Source of the DNA: Pseudomonas chlororaphis
GTDB lineage: Bacteria > Pseudomonadota > Gammaproteobacteria > Pseudomonadales > Pseudomonadaceae
Assembly: GCF_001921865.1 (NCBI RefSeq)
Contig: NZ_MSCT01000025.1
Span: forward strand, 172,754 to 236,753
Reading direction: 5' to 3'
Length of the DNA stretch: 64,000 nucleotides
A program made the position numbers and the translations under genes. A model generated the notes under the pieces. The model was not told where the DNA came from. It saw nothing but the letters and a program-made list of their open reading frames with translations, and ran no database searches. This document shows positions 9,772 to 18,868 of the stretch, piece by piece (positions within the stretch are counted from its first letter, which is position 1; the number at the start of each line of letters is the position of its first letter).

Positions 9772-11202
9772 TCAGTGTTCGATGTGCTGCTCCTGGACCT
9801 TCTTCGCCCGCCGGCCGTCCTTGGGCGACAGTTGCAGGAAGATCGCCGCCGCCAGCATCGCCATGATGCCCACGGTGAGGAAGGTCAGCTGGAAAGCACC
9901 GAGCACGGTATTCACGCCGTCGTTGCCGGCTTCGGCGGTGAAGCCGCCGAGCAACGCGCCGGCGCAGGCCACCCCGAGGCTCAGGGACAGTTGCGCGACC
10001 ACCGACAGCAGGCTGTTGCCGCTGCTGGCGGCTGCGTCGTCGAGGTCGATCAGGGTCACGGTGTTCATCGCCGTGAATTGCAGCGAGTTGATCGCCCCCA
10101 GCACCGCCAGCATGCCCAGCAGCAGCGGGTAGGGCGTCTGCTGCGTGACCAGGCCCATGCTGGCGAGCATGATCCCCAGCGCCAGGGTGTTGCCGGTGAG
10201 GACGATGCGGTAGCCCAGGCGCTCGATCAGCGGGCGGGCGATGGATTTGGCGAGCATCGCCGCGGCCGCCAGCGGCAGCATGCTCATCCCGGCCTGGGAC
10301 GGCGTGTAGCCGAGGGCGACCTGCAACAGCAGGGGCACGAGGAACGGCAAGGCGCCGCTGCCGAGGCGGGCGAACAGGTTGCCGAGGATGCCCACGGCAA
10401 AGGTCCGCACCTTGAACAGCGAAGGCGCGAACAGCGGGTTGTCGATATGCCCGGCCCGCAGCCAGTAGGCGGCCAGGCAGGCCAGGCCGCCGAACAGCAG
10501 CAACATCACCCGCAGGTGCGGCAGGTGCAGTTCGCCCAGGCCCTCCATGGCAATCGTGATCAGCACCATGGCCGCGCCGAACAGCAAGAAGCCCAGGCCG
10601 TCGAACCGCGTGCGCTCGCTGCCGCGCAGGTCGGGAATGAAGCGCCACACCGCGTAGCAGCCGATGGCGCCCACCGGCAGGTTGATCAGGAAGATCCAGT
10701 GCCAGGACAGGTACTGCACCATCCAGCCGCCCATGGTCGGGCCGAGCAACGGGCCGAGCAGCCCGGGAATGGTGATGAAGCCCATGATCCGCACCAGCTC
10801 CGAACGCGGGTAGGCGCGCAGCACCACCAGCCGCCCCACCGGCAGCATCAGGGCGCCGCCCAGGCCCTGGATCACCCGGGCGCCGACCAGCAGGCCCAGG
10901 GAGTTGGACAGCGCGCAGAGCAACGAGCCAATGCTGAACAGCAGGATGGCGCCGAAGAAGATCTTCTTGGTGCCGAAGCGGTCGGCGATCCAGCCCGACG
11001 CCGGGATCAGCAACGCCACGGTGAGCATGTAGGCGATGACCACGCCCTGCATGCGCAACGGATCTTCCGCCAGGTCACGGGCCATGGCCGGCAGGGCGGT
11101 GTTGAGGATGGTCCCGTCGAGGGATTGCATGAAAAAGGCGATGGCCACCACCCAGGGCAGCGAGCGGGCGGTGGTGGCGTCAAGCTCGGCACGGTTGGGC
11201 AT
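9772..11202 (-). CDS. mdtD: MFS drug exporter, DHA2 family (MdtD-like)
   Basis: A 476-residue polytopic protein with 14 predicted helices, the DHA2 count. It has motif A-like GWIADRFGTKKIF between helices 2 and 3 and motif C-like GLLGPLLGPTMGGW in helix 5, the sequence associated with antiporters. The N-terminal FFMQSLDGTILNTALPAMA is typical of MdtD/EmrB proteins. No MFP/OMF partner genes adjoin, so it probably works alone in the inner membrane. MdtD in E. coli has also been linked to citrate/iron export, so the substrate is open. Confidence 0.88.
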   Translation of the reverse strand: MPNRAELDATTARSLPWVVAIAFFMQSLDGTILNTALPAMARDLAEDPLRMQGVVIAYMLTVALLIPASGWIADRFGTKKIFFGAILLFSIGSLLCALSNSLGLLVGARVIQGLGGALMLPVGRLVVLRAYPRSELVRIMGFITIPGLLGPLLGPTMGGWMVQYLSWHWIFLINLPVGAIGCYAVWRFIPDLRGSERTRFDGLGFLLFGAAMVLITIAMEGLGELHLPHLRVMLLLFGGLACLAAYWLRAGHIDNPLFAPSLFKVRTFAVGILGNLFARLGSGALPFLVPLLLQVALGYTPSQAGMSMLPLAAAAMLAKSIARPLIERLGYRIVLTGNTLALGIMLASMGLVTQQTPYPLLLGMLAVLGAINSLQFTAMNTVTLIDLDDAAASSGNSLLSVVAQLSLSLGVACAGALLGGFTAEAGNDGVNTVLGAFQLTFLTVGIMAMLAAAIFLQLSPKDGRRAKKVQEQHIEH

Positions 11203-11239
11203 GGGACCTCTTTCTCGTTATGAACACGTACCCCTGTTG

Positions 11240-11331
11240 CTGTAGGAGCGAGCTTGCTCGCGATAGCGTCCGAACAGCCAGCATCGAGGCTGAAGCTAAC
11301 GCCGCCATCGCGAGCAAGCTGCGCTCCTACA
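11240..11331. repeat. REP pair (REPIN) that supplies a stop codon
   Basis: Two inverted REP cores lie between the MdtD gene and the PmbA-like gene. The right-hand core overlaps the end of the PmbA-like gene: its CTA (11327-11329) is that gene's TAG stop. Confidence 0.85.
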
Positions 11332-12664
11332 AGGTCAGCGTCAGCCGGCTCACCAGCGCCCCCGGCAGTTGCGCCGAAGCCGTCTGGCGCTGGCTGTAGG
11401 TGCTGGCCGACAGCAGCAGTTCGCGCTCCCGGGTCAGGCCTTCCAGGTGCGAACCCAGCAGGCTGTAGACGCTGTCGTCGAAACGCATGGTGCTGACCGG
11501 TGCCTGGATCTCGCCGTTCTCCACCCAGAAAGTGGCGAAGCGGGTCATGCCGGTCAGGCGCGCCGCCGGCTGGTCCGAGTAGTTCAGGTACCACAGGTTG
11601 CTGATGTACAGGCCGGTGCCCAGTTGCTTGAGGATGTCTTGCTGCGACAACTGCCCGGCCGCCATGTTCAAGGCGGTGGGGTATTCGCCGCTGCTTGCGC
11701 CATTGGTCGCCAGGCCGTATTCGGCGGCGCTGCGGGAGTTGATCAGTTGCCCCTGGGCCACGCCGCCGGCGATCAGCGACAGATCACTGCGCGGGTAACC
11801 CTCGTCGGAAAACGCCGGGCTCAACGAGCCGCTGACCTGTTCGTCCAGCGCCACCATGGGGCTCAGGCGGGCATCACCGGCATAGAGTTTCTGCAACGGG
11901 CTGTGCTTGCTGGCGATGGCCTGGGCGGAAAAACCGCCCCAACTGAGCATGCCGACGATTTCTTCCAGGGCCGCTGGTGCCAGGTAGGCGCGATAGTGCC
12001 CGGGCGCCAGGGTGCGCAGCGGCCGCCCGAGGAATTCCAGCTGCTCGCGGGCCTGGCGCAAGCGCTGGGCCAGGCCGTCGCTGCTCCATTGGTGCCCGGC
12101 GTAGCTGGCCTTCACGGCCTGGCCGTTGTCGTGGAACAGGCTGAAATCGAAATTGAAGCTGTTGGCCTGATGCCAGCCAAATGCCCCAGAGGAGCTGGCG
12201 AAGCCCCGGCTGATCGGGCCGGCGGCGTAGAACCCCACCAGGTCCAGGCCGGCGGCGGCCGTGGCGATTTCGGCCACTACCTGCTCGCTGGGCGGCAGCG
12301 GCTGTTCCTGTACATCATGGGTTTTCCAGCCGTTGTGGTTGAGCTGCAGGTACGGGTCGCGGGGCAGCAGCGGCAGGGTTTCGCGCAACTGTTGCAGGCC
12401 TTCGGCCAGGCGCTGGACATCGACCTGCGGATCGCCGGCGAGGGTGATGGCGAGGTCGGCATGGCGTCCGTCATCGATCAGCTTGAGGTCGAGGCTGGCT
12501 TGCTGCACTTGCCCGGCCTGGCGCACCTTGGCGTGGTTGAAGCGGATGAACTGCGAGGATTCGGCGGCGTAGCTCAGGGTGAATTGCTCGGGTTCGCGCA
12601 CGGCGTCGCCCAGCCACTGCACCAGCGCCTTGAACTGCTCGGCCTGACTCATGGACGTACTCAT
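11327..12664 (-). CDS. PmbA/TldE-like subunit of a TldD/E-type protease (second copy)
   Basis: A 445-residue protein of the PmbA/TldE fold, without an HExxxH zinc motif, as expected for the non-catalytic partner. The start ATG at 12664 follows a strong GGAGGAG site with 7-base spacing and overlaps the TldD-like stop codon by one base (TGATG), which implies translational coupling. TldD/E heterodimers trim modified peptides (microcin maturation) and degrade CcdA-like antitoxins. This pair is more diverged than the usual chromosomal tldD/pmbA genes and is probably a paralogue; its substrate is unknown. Confidence 0.85.
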   Translation of the reverse strand: MSTSMSQAEQFKALVQWLGDAVREPEQFTLSYAAESSQFIRFNHAKVRQAGQVQQASLDLKLIDDGRHADLAITLAGDPQVDVQRLAEGLQQLRETLPLLPRDPYLQLNHNGWKTHDVQEQPLPPSEQVVAEIATAAAGLDLVGFYAAGPISRGFASSSGAFGWHQANSFNFDFSLFHDNGQAVKASYAGHQWSSDGLAQRLRQAREQLEFLGRPLRTLAPGHYRAYLAPAALEEIVGMLSWGGFSAQAIASKHSPLQKLYAGDARLSPMVALDEQVSGSLSPAFSDEGYPRSDLSLIAGGVAQGQLINSRSAAEYGLATNGASSGEYPTALNMAAGQLSQQDILKQLGTGLYISNLWYLNYSDQPAARLTGMTRFATFWVENGEIQAPVSTMRFDDSVYSLLGSHLEGLTRERELLLSASTYSQRQTASAQLPGALVSRLTLTL

Positions 12665-14106
12665 CAGGCGTCTCCTCCAAATACATCGACATTGCTGAAA
12701 ACACAGGCCGGCGAGGCATGGCCGACGCGGATCACCTGGTTCGGTTCGCCTTTGCCGCAGTTCGGCGTGCCCAGCACCTTGAAGGTGCTGGCGTCGCCGA
12801 CGGCGCTGAGGCTTTTCCAGAAGTGCGCGGAAATCGCCCGGTAGTTGGGGTTCTTCACCACGCCCTTGAGTTCGCCGTTCTCGATCAACTGGCCCCATTC
12901 GCAGCCGAACTGGAATTTGTTGCGCGCGTCGTCGATGGACCAGGAGCGGTTGGTGGACATCAGGATGCCGTGCTCGATGCCGCCAATCAGCTGCGCCAGC
13001 GGCTGGTCGCCGGGCTCGATGTTGAGGTTGGCCATGCGGTCGATGGGCGGACGGTTCCAGCTGCAGGCGCGGCTGTTGGCCACGCCGTCGAGGTCGGCGC
13101 GGAACTGCGAGAGCGCGCCGCCCAGCGGACGCAGCAGCAGGCCCTGCTTGATCAGGAATTGCTTGCTGGCGGGCGTGCCGTCGTCGTCATGGCGGTAGCT
13201 GGCCAGTTGCTCGGGAATGTCCGGGTCGAAGGTCACGTTGAGCAGGCTGGAGCCGTATTGCAGGTTGCCGAAGTCACTGCGTTTGACAAAGCTGGTGCCG
13301 GCGTAATTGCGCTCGTCGCCGAGGATGCGGTCCAGTTCCAGCGGATGGCCGATGGACTCGTGGATTTGCAGCATCATCTGGTCGGGCATCAACAGCAGGT
13401 CGCGCGCGCCTTGCGGGGTGTTGGGCGCCAGCAGCAGTTGCAGCGCCTGGTCGGCGACCTGGGGAGCGGAGCCGATCAGCCCGCAACGGCTGATCACGTC
13501 GGCGCCGCCCTGCTGGCCGAAGTTCTCGCGGCCCAGGCTGCGGGTCTGGCTGTCATTGCCGTCGTAGGCAGTGACGTCCAGGCCCGGGTAGACGAAGCGC
13601 TGGGCCTGGCGCAGTTCGGCGCCGGCGCTGTTGAGGTAGATCTGCTCGACCTGGGTGAGGCCGATGCTGACCTGCCAGTTCACCAGCCGCTCGTCCTTGG
13701 GCACCGCCGCCGACTCGTCGCCGAGCAATTGGTAGCAGTCGCTCAGGGACGGAAAGGGCTGTTCGAGGTTGGGCGAAAAATAATCGCCGCGGTCGCTGGA
13801 GACCGCCTGCTGGCGCAGGTCGAGCAGGGCGTGGGCGGCAATCAGCCGGGCCTGTTGCTCGGCGCGCTCCAGCGCCGTCTGCAGGCCATGTTGCGACAGG
13901 TCGTTGGTCGCGGCGTACGCTTCGACGCCCTTGACCCGCACGGTCAGCATCGCGCCTTCGTCGCGGCTCAGGCTCGGCGGCTCCGCCACGTTCTTGCGTA
14001 CCGACAGGTACTGGCCGGACTCGCGCACGTAGCGCAAGGAAAAGAATTCGGCGCCCGTGCGCAAGGCAGCGAAGCGCTGCTTGAGCTGGGGGTGGAAATC
14101 GAACAT
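12664..14106 (-). CDS. TldD-like metalloprotease subunit (second copy)
   Basis: A 480-residue protein carrying HESIGH within MLQIHESIGHPLELDRI (about residue 240), the HExxxH zinc-binding motif of TldD. I chose ATG at 14106 because GGAGG lies 8 bases upstream; an in-frame ATG at 14121 overlaps that ribosome site. It is followed by the PmbA-like gene with a one-base overlap, so the two should form an equimolar heterodimer. No peptide-precursor gene was seen next to it. Confidence 0.87.
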   Translation of the reverse strand: MFDFHPQLKQRFAALRTGAEFFSLRYVRESGQYLSVRKNVAEPPSLSRDEGAMLTVRVKGVEAYAATNDLSQHGLQTALERAEQQARLIAAHALLDLRQQAVSSDRGDYFSPNLEQPFPSLSDCYQLLGDESAAVPKDERLVNWQVSIGLTQVEQIYLNSAGAELRQAQRFVYPGLDVTAYDGNDSQTRSLGRENFGQQGGADVISRCGLIGSAPQVADQALQLLLAPNTPQGARDLLLMPDQMMLQIHESIGHPLELDRILGDERNYAGTSFVKRSDFGNLQYGSSLLNVTFDPDIPEQLASYRHDDDGTPASKQFLIKQGLLLRPLGGALSQFRADLDGVANSRACSWNRPPIDRMANLNIEPGDQPLAQLIGGIEHGILMSTNRSWSIDDARNKFQFGCEWGQLIENGELKGVVKNPNYRAISAHFWKSLSAVGDASTFKVLGTPNCGKGEPNQVIRVGHASPACVFSNVDVFGGDA

Positions 14107-14162
14107 GCGGGGAACCTCCATGTGAACAGCGTCGCTTTCGAGGGCCTTGTCGCCAGCCAGCT

Positions 14163-14188
14163 TTGTAGGAGCGAGCTGGCTCGCGATA
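14163..14188. repeat. single REP element
   Basis: One copy of the core, TTGTAGGAGCGAGCTGGCTC, sits upstream of the TldD-like gene. No inverted partner was found nearby. Confidence 0.7.
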
Positions 14189-14345
14189 AAGCACGAAGGG
14201 CTCGATACAGGCCGGAAACGAAGCGAAAGAAATGGGTGCCGCGGAGCATTGGCAGGCGCCTAGATTAGGCCTGTGCGGCGGGTGGTATCAAGCGCGGATG
14301 GGGAGGGGAATGTAGGAAATGTGTAGCGCTGGCCCGGACAGTAAA

Positions 14346-14374
14346 ACGGCGCCGATCGTTGCGATCGGCGCCGT
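14346..14374 (-). terminator. rho-independent terminator of betA
   Basis: A perfect 13-bp stem (ACGGCGCCGATCG and its complement, loop of 3) is followed on the minus strand by TTTAC. It begins 7 bases after the betA stop codon. Confidence 0.85.
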
Positions 14375-14380
14375 CTTGGC

Positions 14381-16084
14381 TTACTGCGCGGTGGCGCTCA
14401 CTTCACGCACCGGCTTGCCGCGTACCGGGGCTTCGCCCGCCACGTAGTACGGCGCCTTGCTGCGTGGCAGCGGCTGGCGGCCGCGGATCTTGTCGGCGAT
14501 TTTCTCGGCCATCATGATCGTCGGCGCGTTCAGGTTGCCGGTGGTGATGATCGGCATGATCGACGCATCGACCACCCGCAGGCCCTGCATGCCATGCACG
14601 CGGCCTTCGCCATCCACTACCGCCATCTCGTCGGTGCCCATCTTGCACGAGCAGGACGGGTGGAACGCGGTTTCGGCGTGCTCGCGGATGAACTTGTCCA
14701 GTTGTTCGTCGGTTTGCACTTCGATGCCCGGGCTGATTTCGCGGCCGCGGTACTGGTCCAGTGCCGGTTGCTGCATGATTTCCCGGGTCAGGCGGATGCC
14801 GTCGCGGAATTCCTGCCAGTCCTGCTCGGTGGCCATGTAGTTGAAGAGGATGCTCGGGTAGTCCCGCGGGTTCTTCGACTTCAGTTGCACGCGACCGCGG
14901 CTCGGCGAACGCATGGAACCCATGTGCGCCTGGAAGCCGTGTTCTTGTACACCGTTGCTGCCGTTGTAGTTAATCGCCACCGGCAGGAAGTGATACTGGA
15001 TGTTCGGCCATTCGAACTCTTCGCGAGTGCGGATGAAACCGCCGGCTTCGAACTGGTTGCTGGCGCCGATGCCGGTGCCGTTGAACAGCCACTCGGCACC
15101 GATGGCCGGCTGGTTGTACCAGAGCAGCGACGGGTACAGCGAGACCGGCTGGGTGCAGGCGTATTGCAGGTACAGCTCCAGGTGGTCTTGCAGGTTTTCG
15201 CCGACGCCCGGCAGGTCGTGGACCACCGGGATGTCCAGGCTTTCCAGGAGCTTGGCCGGGCCGACGCCGGAGCGTTGCAGCAGTTGCGGCGAAGCGATGG
15301 CGCCGCTGCACACCAGGACTTCCTTGCGTGCACGGGCTTCGACGCGCTCTTCGGCGGAGCCGACCAGATAACGCACGCCGACGGCGCGCTTGCCGTCGAA
15401 CAGGATCTTGTCGGTCAGGGCGTGGGTGACGATGCTCAGGGTCGAGCGCTTTTTCGCCACGTCGAGGTAACCGCGAGCGGTACTGGCGCGACGGCCTTTA
15501 GGCGTCACGGTACGGTCCATCGGGCCGAAACCTTCCTGCTGGTAGCCGTTGAGGTCTTCGGTACGCGGGTAACCGGCTTGCACACCGGCTTCGACCATGG
15601 CGTGGAACAGCGGGTTGTTGCCCGCTTTCGGCGTGGTCACGCTGACCGGGCCTTCGCCGCCGTGGTAGTCGTTCGGGCCGATGTCGCGGGTTTCCGCCTT
15701 GCGGAAGTACGGCAGGCAGTCCAGGTAGGTCCAGTCTTCCAGGCCTGGCAGTTTTGCCCAACCGTCGTAGTCCATGGCGTTGCCGCGGATGTAGCACATG
15801 CCGTTGATCAGCGAGGAGCCGCCCAGGCCCTTGCCGCGACCGCATTCCATCCGGCGGCCGTCCATGTGCGGCTCAGGATCGGTTTCGTAGGCCCAGTTGT
15901 AGCGACGGCCCTGCAGCGGGAACGCCAGGGCGGCTGGCATCTGGGTACGGAAGTCGAAACGGTAGTCCGGGCCGCCTGCTTCGAGCAGCAGTACGGTGAC
16001 GCCGGCGTCTTCGGTCAGACGGGTCGCCAGGGTGTTACCGGCGGAGCCGGCACCGATGATGATGTAATCGTATTCTTGGGACAT
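14381..16084 (-). CDS. betA: choline dehydrogenase BetA
   Basis: A 567-residue GMC-family flavoprotein oxidising choline to betaine aldehyde, and able to take it on to glycine betaine. The N-terminal FAD motif is DYIIIGAGSAGNTLATRL, and the GMC signature GRGKGLGGSSLINGMCYIRG lies at about residues 80-100. The C-terminus keeps FHPSCSCKMG and the NLNAPTIMMAEK segment. ATG 16084 follows AGAGGG by 8 bases; a GTG nine bases upstream is less well placed. It is the last gene of betI-betB-betA and membrane-associated in known systems. Confidence 0.97.
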   Translation of the reverse strand: MSQEYDYIIIGAGSAGNTLATRLTEDAGVTVLLLEAGGPDYRFDFRTQMPAALAFPLQGRRYNWAYETDPEPHMDGRRMECGRGKGLGGSSLINGMCYIRGNAMDYDGWAKLPGLEDWTYLDCLPYFRKAETRDIGPNDYHGGEGPVSVTTPKAGNNPLFHAMVEAGVQAGYPRTEDLNGYQQEGFGPMDRTVTPKGRRASTARGYLDVAKKRSTLSIVTHALTDKILFDGKRAVGVRYLVGSAEERVEARARKEVLVCSGAIASPQLLQRSGVGPAKLLESLDIPVVHDLPGVGENLQDHLELYLQYACTQPVSLYPSLLWYNQPAIGAEWLFNGTGIGASNQFEAGGFIRTREEFEWPNIQYHFLPVAINYNGSNGVQEHGFQAHMGSMRSPSRGRVQLKSKNPRDYPSILFNYMATEQDWQEFRDGIRLTREIMQQPALDQYRGREISPGIEVQTDEQLDKFIREHAETAFHPSCSCKMGTDEMAVVDGEGRVHGMQGLRVVDASIMPIITTGNLNAPTIMMAEKIADKIRGRQPLPRSKAPYYVAGEAPVRGKPVREVSATAQ

Positions 16085-16140
16085 TGAATGCACCCTCTTT
16101 GAAGTTGGTCAGGTCTGGCCATGACGAGTGCTGCGCACTC

Positions 16141-16208
16141 GATCGCGGGCGAGCCTCGCTCCTGCAGGTCATACACTGTCCTTGTAGGAGCGAGGCTTGC
16201 CCGCGAAG
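16141..16208. repeat. REP pair (REPIN) between betB and betA
   Basis: Inverted copies of the GAGGCTTGCCCGCGA-type core sit inside the betIBA operon, where they could stabilise the upstream mRNA or lower betA expression relative to betB. Confidence 0.85.
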
Positions 16209-16237
16209 GCGGCCTCGCAGGCAAAGCGAGTTTTGCC

Positions 16238-17710
16238 TTAGAACACCGAGGCGTAGTCGCCCAGCTCGACCTGTACCGATTTGATGCGGGTGAAGTTGTT
16301 CAGCGAACTGATGCCGTTCTCACGGCCGACACCCGACTGCTTGTAGCCGCCCACCGGCATCTTGGCGTCGGATTCGCCCCAGGCGTTGATCCAGCAGATA
16401 CCGGCTTCGAGCTGATGAATCACGCGGTGCGCGCGGTTCAGATCCGTGGTCACTACACCGGCGGCCAGACCGAAGTCGGTGTCGTTGGCGCGACGGATTA
16501 CTTCTTCTTCGGTTTCGTAGGTCAGGATGGCCATGACCGGGCCGAAGATTTCTTCACGAACGATGGTCATCTCGTCGGTGCAATCGGTGAACACGGTCGG
16601 CGCGACGAACGCGCCCTTGCCGAATGCGCCGTCGGTCAGGCGTTCGCCGCCGCACAGCAGGCGGGCGCCTTCTTCCTTGCCCTTGGCGATGTAGCCCAGC
16701 ACGCTTTCCATGTGGGCGAAGCTGACCAGCGGGCCGAAGTTGGTGTTTTCGTCTTCCGGGTTACCGATACGGATGCGCGCGACGCGCTCGGCGATCTTGG
16801 CTTCGAAAGCAGCTTTCAGATGGCTCGGCACGAACACGCGGGTGCCATTGGTGCAGACTTGGCCGGAGCTGTAGAAGTTGGCCATCATCGCGGTGTCGGC
16901 GGCGCGGTCCAGGTCGGCGTCGTCGAAGATGATCAGCGGCGACTTGCCGCCCAGTTCCATGGTCACGTCTTTGAGCGAGGAGCTGGAAGCGCTGGCCATG
17001 ACTTTCTTGCCGGTGTCGGTGCCGCCGGTGAACGAGACTTTCTCGATGCGCGGGTGCTCGGTCAGCCAGGTGCCGACTTCACGGCCGCTGCCGGTCAGGA
17101 CGTTGAACACGCCAGCCGGAACACCAGCCTCGGTGTAGATCTCGGCCAGTTTCAGGGTGGTCAGCGAAGTCACTTCGCTTGGCTTGAAGATCATCGCGTT
17201 GCCGGCCGCCAGGGCTGGCGCGGATTTCCACAAGGCGATCTGGATCGGGTAGTTCCACGCGCCGATACCGGCGACCACGCCCAGGGGCTCGCGACGGGTG
17301 TAGACGAACGAGGTGGTGCGCAGCGGGATCTGCTCGCCTTCGATGGCCGGTACCAGGCCTGCGTAGTATTCCAGGACGTCGGCGCCAGTGACGATGTCGA
17401 CATAACGGGTTTCGGAGTAGGCCTTGCCGGTGTCCAGGGTTTCCAGGGCGGCCAGCTCGTCGTTGCGCTCGCGCAGGATGTCCACGGCGCGACGCAGGAT
17501 GCGCGAGCGCTCCATGGCGGTCATGGCGGCCCAGATTTTCTGGCCTTTTTCGGCGCTGACGACGGCGCGTTCCACGTCTTCCTTGGTCGCACGCTGCACT
17601 TGTGCGAGAACTTCGCCGTTGGCCGGGTTGATGGCCTCGAAGGTGGCGTCGCTGCCAGCGTCGGTGTAGCCGCCGTCAATGTAGAGTTTTTGCAGTTCGA
17701 AACGGGCCAT
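16238..17710 (-). CDS. betB: betaine aldehyde dehydrogenase BetB
   Basis: A 490-residue NAD(P)-dependent aldehyde dehydrogenase that makes glycine betaine. It has the catalytic glutamate motif MELGGKSPLI and the nucleophile cysteine in FYSSGQVCTNGTRVF (about residue 286). The C-terminus has WINAWGESDAKMPVGGYK, typical of betaine aldehyde dehydrogenases. ATG 17710 follows GAGGACTTT; the open frame extends upstream but gives no family-like sequence. It lies 124 bases after betI in the same operon. Confidence 0.97.
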   Translation of the reverse strand: MARFELQKLYIDGGYTDAGSDATFEAINPANGEVLAQVQRATKEDVERAVVSAEKGQKIWAAMTAMERSRILRRAVDILRERNDELAALETLDTGKAYSETRYVDIVTGADVLEYYAGLVPAIEGEQIPLRTTSFVYTRREPLGVVAGIGAWNYPIQIALWKSAPALAAGNAMIFKPSEVTSLTTLKLAEIYTEAGVPAGVFNVLTGSGREVGTWLTEHPRIEKVSFTGGTDTGKKVMASASSSSLKDVTMELGGKSPLIIFDDADLDRAADTAMMANFYSSGQVCTNGTRVFVPSHLKAAFEAKIAERVARIRIGNPEDENTNFGPLVSFAHMESVLGYIAKGKEEGARLLCGGERLTDGAFGKGAFVAPTVFTDCTDEMTIVREEIFGPVMAILTYETEEEVIRRANDTDFGLAAGVVTTDLNRAHRVIHQLEAGICWINAWGESDAKMPVGGYKQSGVGRENGISSLNNFTRIKSVQVELGDYASVF

Positions 17711-17834
17711 AAAGTCCTCGCAAGTGCATGAGTGTGGCGGGCTGATAACGATGGCGGGCAGGGCACGCACCTGATGCTGCGTGGAAACCTTCGCTCGCTA
17801 CGTTTTCAAGCCACGTAGTTATTAATGTTGCTGG

Positions 17835-18443
17835 CTATGCATTCGTGCCGGTGCGCTCTTGCTTAGCCAATTGAAGATCCATGTATTCGTAAGCAATCCG
17901 TATCGCCTGGTCGGTGTCGAATGCATCACCCGACAGGGCGCCACGCAGCCACAAGCCATCGATCAAAGCCGCCAGGCCGCGGGCTGCCTTGCGCGCATGG
18001 TAGAGCGGCAGGACGCGGCGGAACTGGCAACACAGGTTGGAATACAAGCGGTGGTCGTTGATCCGCTGCAACCTGTGCAAATCGGGCTGGTGCATGCTGG
18101 AAGCCCAGAAAGCCAACCAGGTTTTCATTGCCGGGCCGTTCACCTGGCTGGCATCGAAGTTGCCCTCGATGATCACTTTCAGGTGAGCGCGCGGGCTGTC
18201 GTCCGTGAGGGCCTGGCGGCGTGCTCTGACGCCTTCGTTGAGCATGCTCATGATGTAACCCATCGTCGCTGCGATCAGGCCGTTCTTGTCCTGAAAGTAG
18301 TGACTGATGATGCCGTTCGAGACACCGGCCAAACGGGCGATCAGCGCAATGCTGGCGTCTCCCATTCCGACCTGGTCGACCGCCTGCAACGTGGCTTCGA
18401 TCAACTGCTGGCGGCGTATGGGTTGCATACCGACCTTGGGCAT
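17835..18443 (-). CDS. betI: TetR-family choline-responsive repressor BetI
   Basis: A 202-residue protein, nearly identical in outline to known BetI. The helix-turn-helix IALIARLAGVSNGIISHYF occupies about residues 30-50, and the ligand domain ends ARGLAALIDGLWLRGALSGDAFD. ATG 18443 is 9 bases from AAGGAG; an ATG at 18452 sits too close to that site. BetI represses bet genes and is released by choline. A perfect palindrome over its own -35 region indicates autoregulation. Its C-terminus is a few residues longer than the usual 197-residue BetI. Confidence 0.95.
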   Translation of the reverse strand: MPKVGMQPIRRQQLIEATLQAVDQVGMGDASIALIARLAGVSNGIISHYFQDKNGLIAATMGYIMSMLNEGVRARRQALTDDSPRAHLKVIIEGNFDASQVNGPAMKTWLAFWASSMHQPDLHRLQRINDHRLYSNLCCQFRRVLPLYHARKAARGLAALIDGLWLRGALSGDAFDTDQAIRIAYEYMDLQLAKQERTGTNA

Positions 18444-18500
18444 CTTGCACATCTCCTTAGGCCTGCCGGCAGTCGTGAAACGGCTACCGGCGTGAGGGCC

Positions 18501-18533
18501 AGTCTATTTTGTTTTGATTGAACGTTCAATCAA
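18501..18533 (-). promoter_or_regulatory. betIBA promoter overlapped by BetI operator
   Basis: A perfect 20-bp palindrome, TTGATTGAACGTTCAATCAA (18514-18533), fits a TetR-type operator. On the minus strand TTGAAC (18529-18524) is a good -35, followed by a 17-bp spacer and TAGACT (18506-18501) as -10. A bound repressor would cover the -35. Confidence 0.8.
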
Positions 18534-18868
18534 CAAAGAATAAGATCTGCGACAAATCGTCGCTGCCTCCAGGTCCTTCCTGCATGTAGATGGCGGAAAA
18601 GCGACCTCCGAAAAAGCCTGAAACCCAAGCAGGGCATGGCGTGAACCAGTGAGGACGGATGTGTTGAATGGGCAAGACGCTTAAGGCCGGGTGACGAACT
18701 GCATGTTTGCACCAGGCCTTCGACGCTGGTTCTCAACGCAGCTTCTGCAGGTTCGGGCTTTTTTCGGGGTGTCTTTATATCACCCGTCGGTCGGCTGCCA
18801 ACTAACCGATTGGTCGGGTGGAGCATTGCCTTGCGTTCTTCTCTCGCACTGCCTGGAGCATCTGTGCC
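18534..18868 (+). other. betI-betT intergenic region
   Basis: About 335 bases without a credible gene. It holds the upstream region of betT. An AT-richer patch near 18765-18782 (CTTTTTTCGGGG, TTTATAT) could contain a betT promoter, but no convincing -35/-10 pair or second BetI palindrome was found. Confidence 0.4.
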
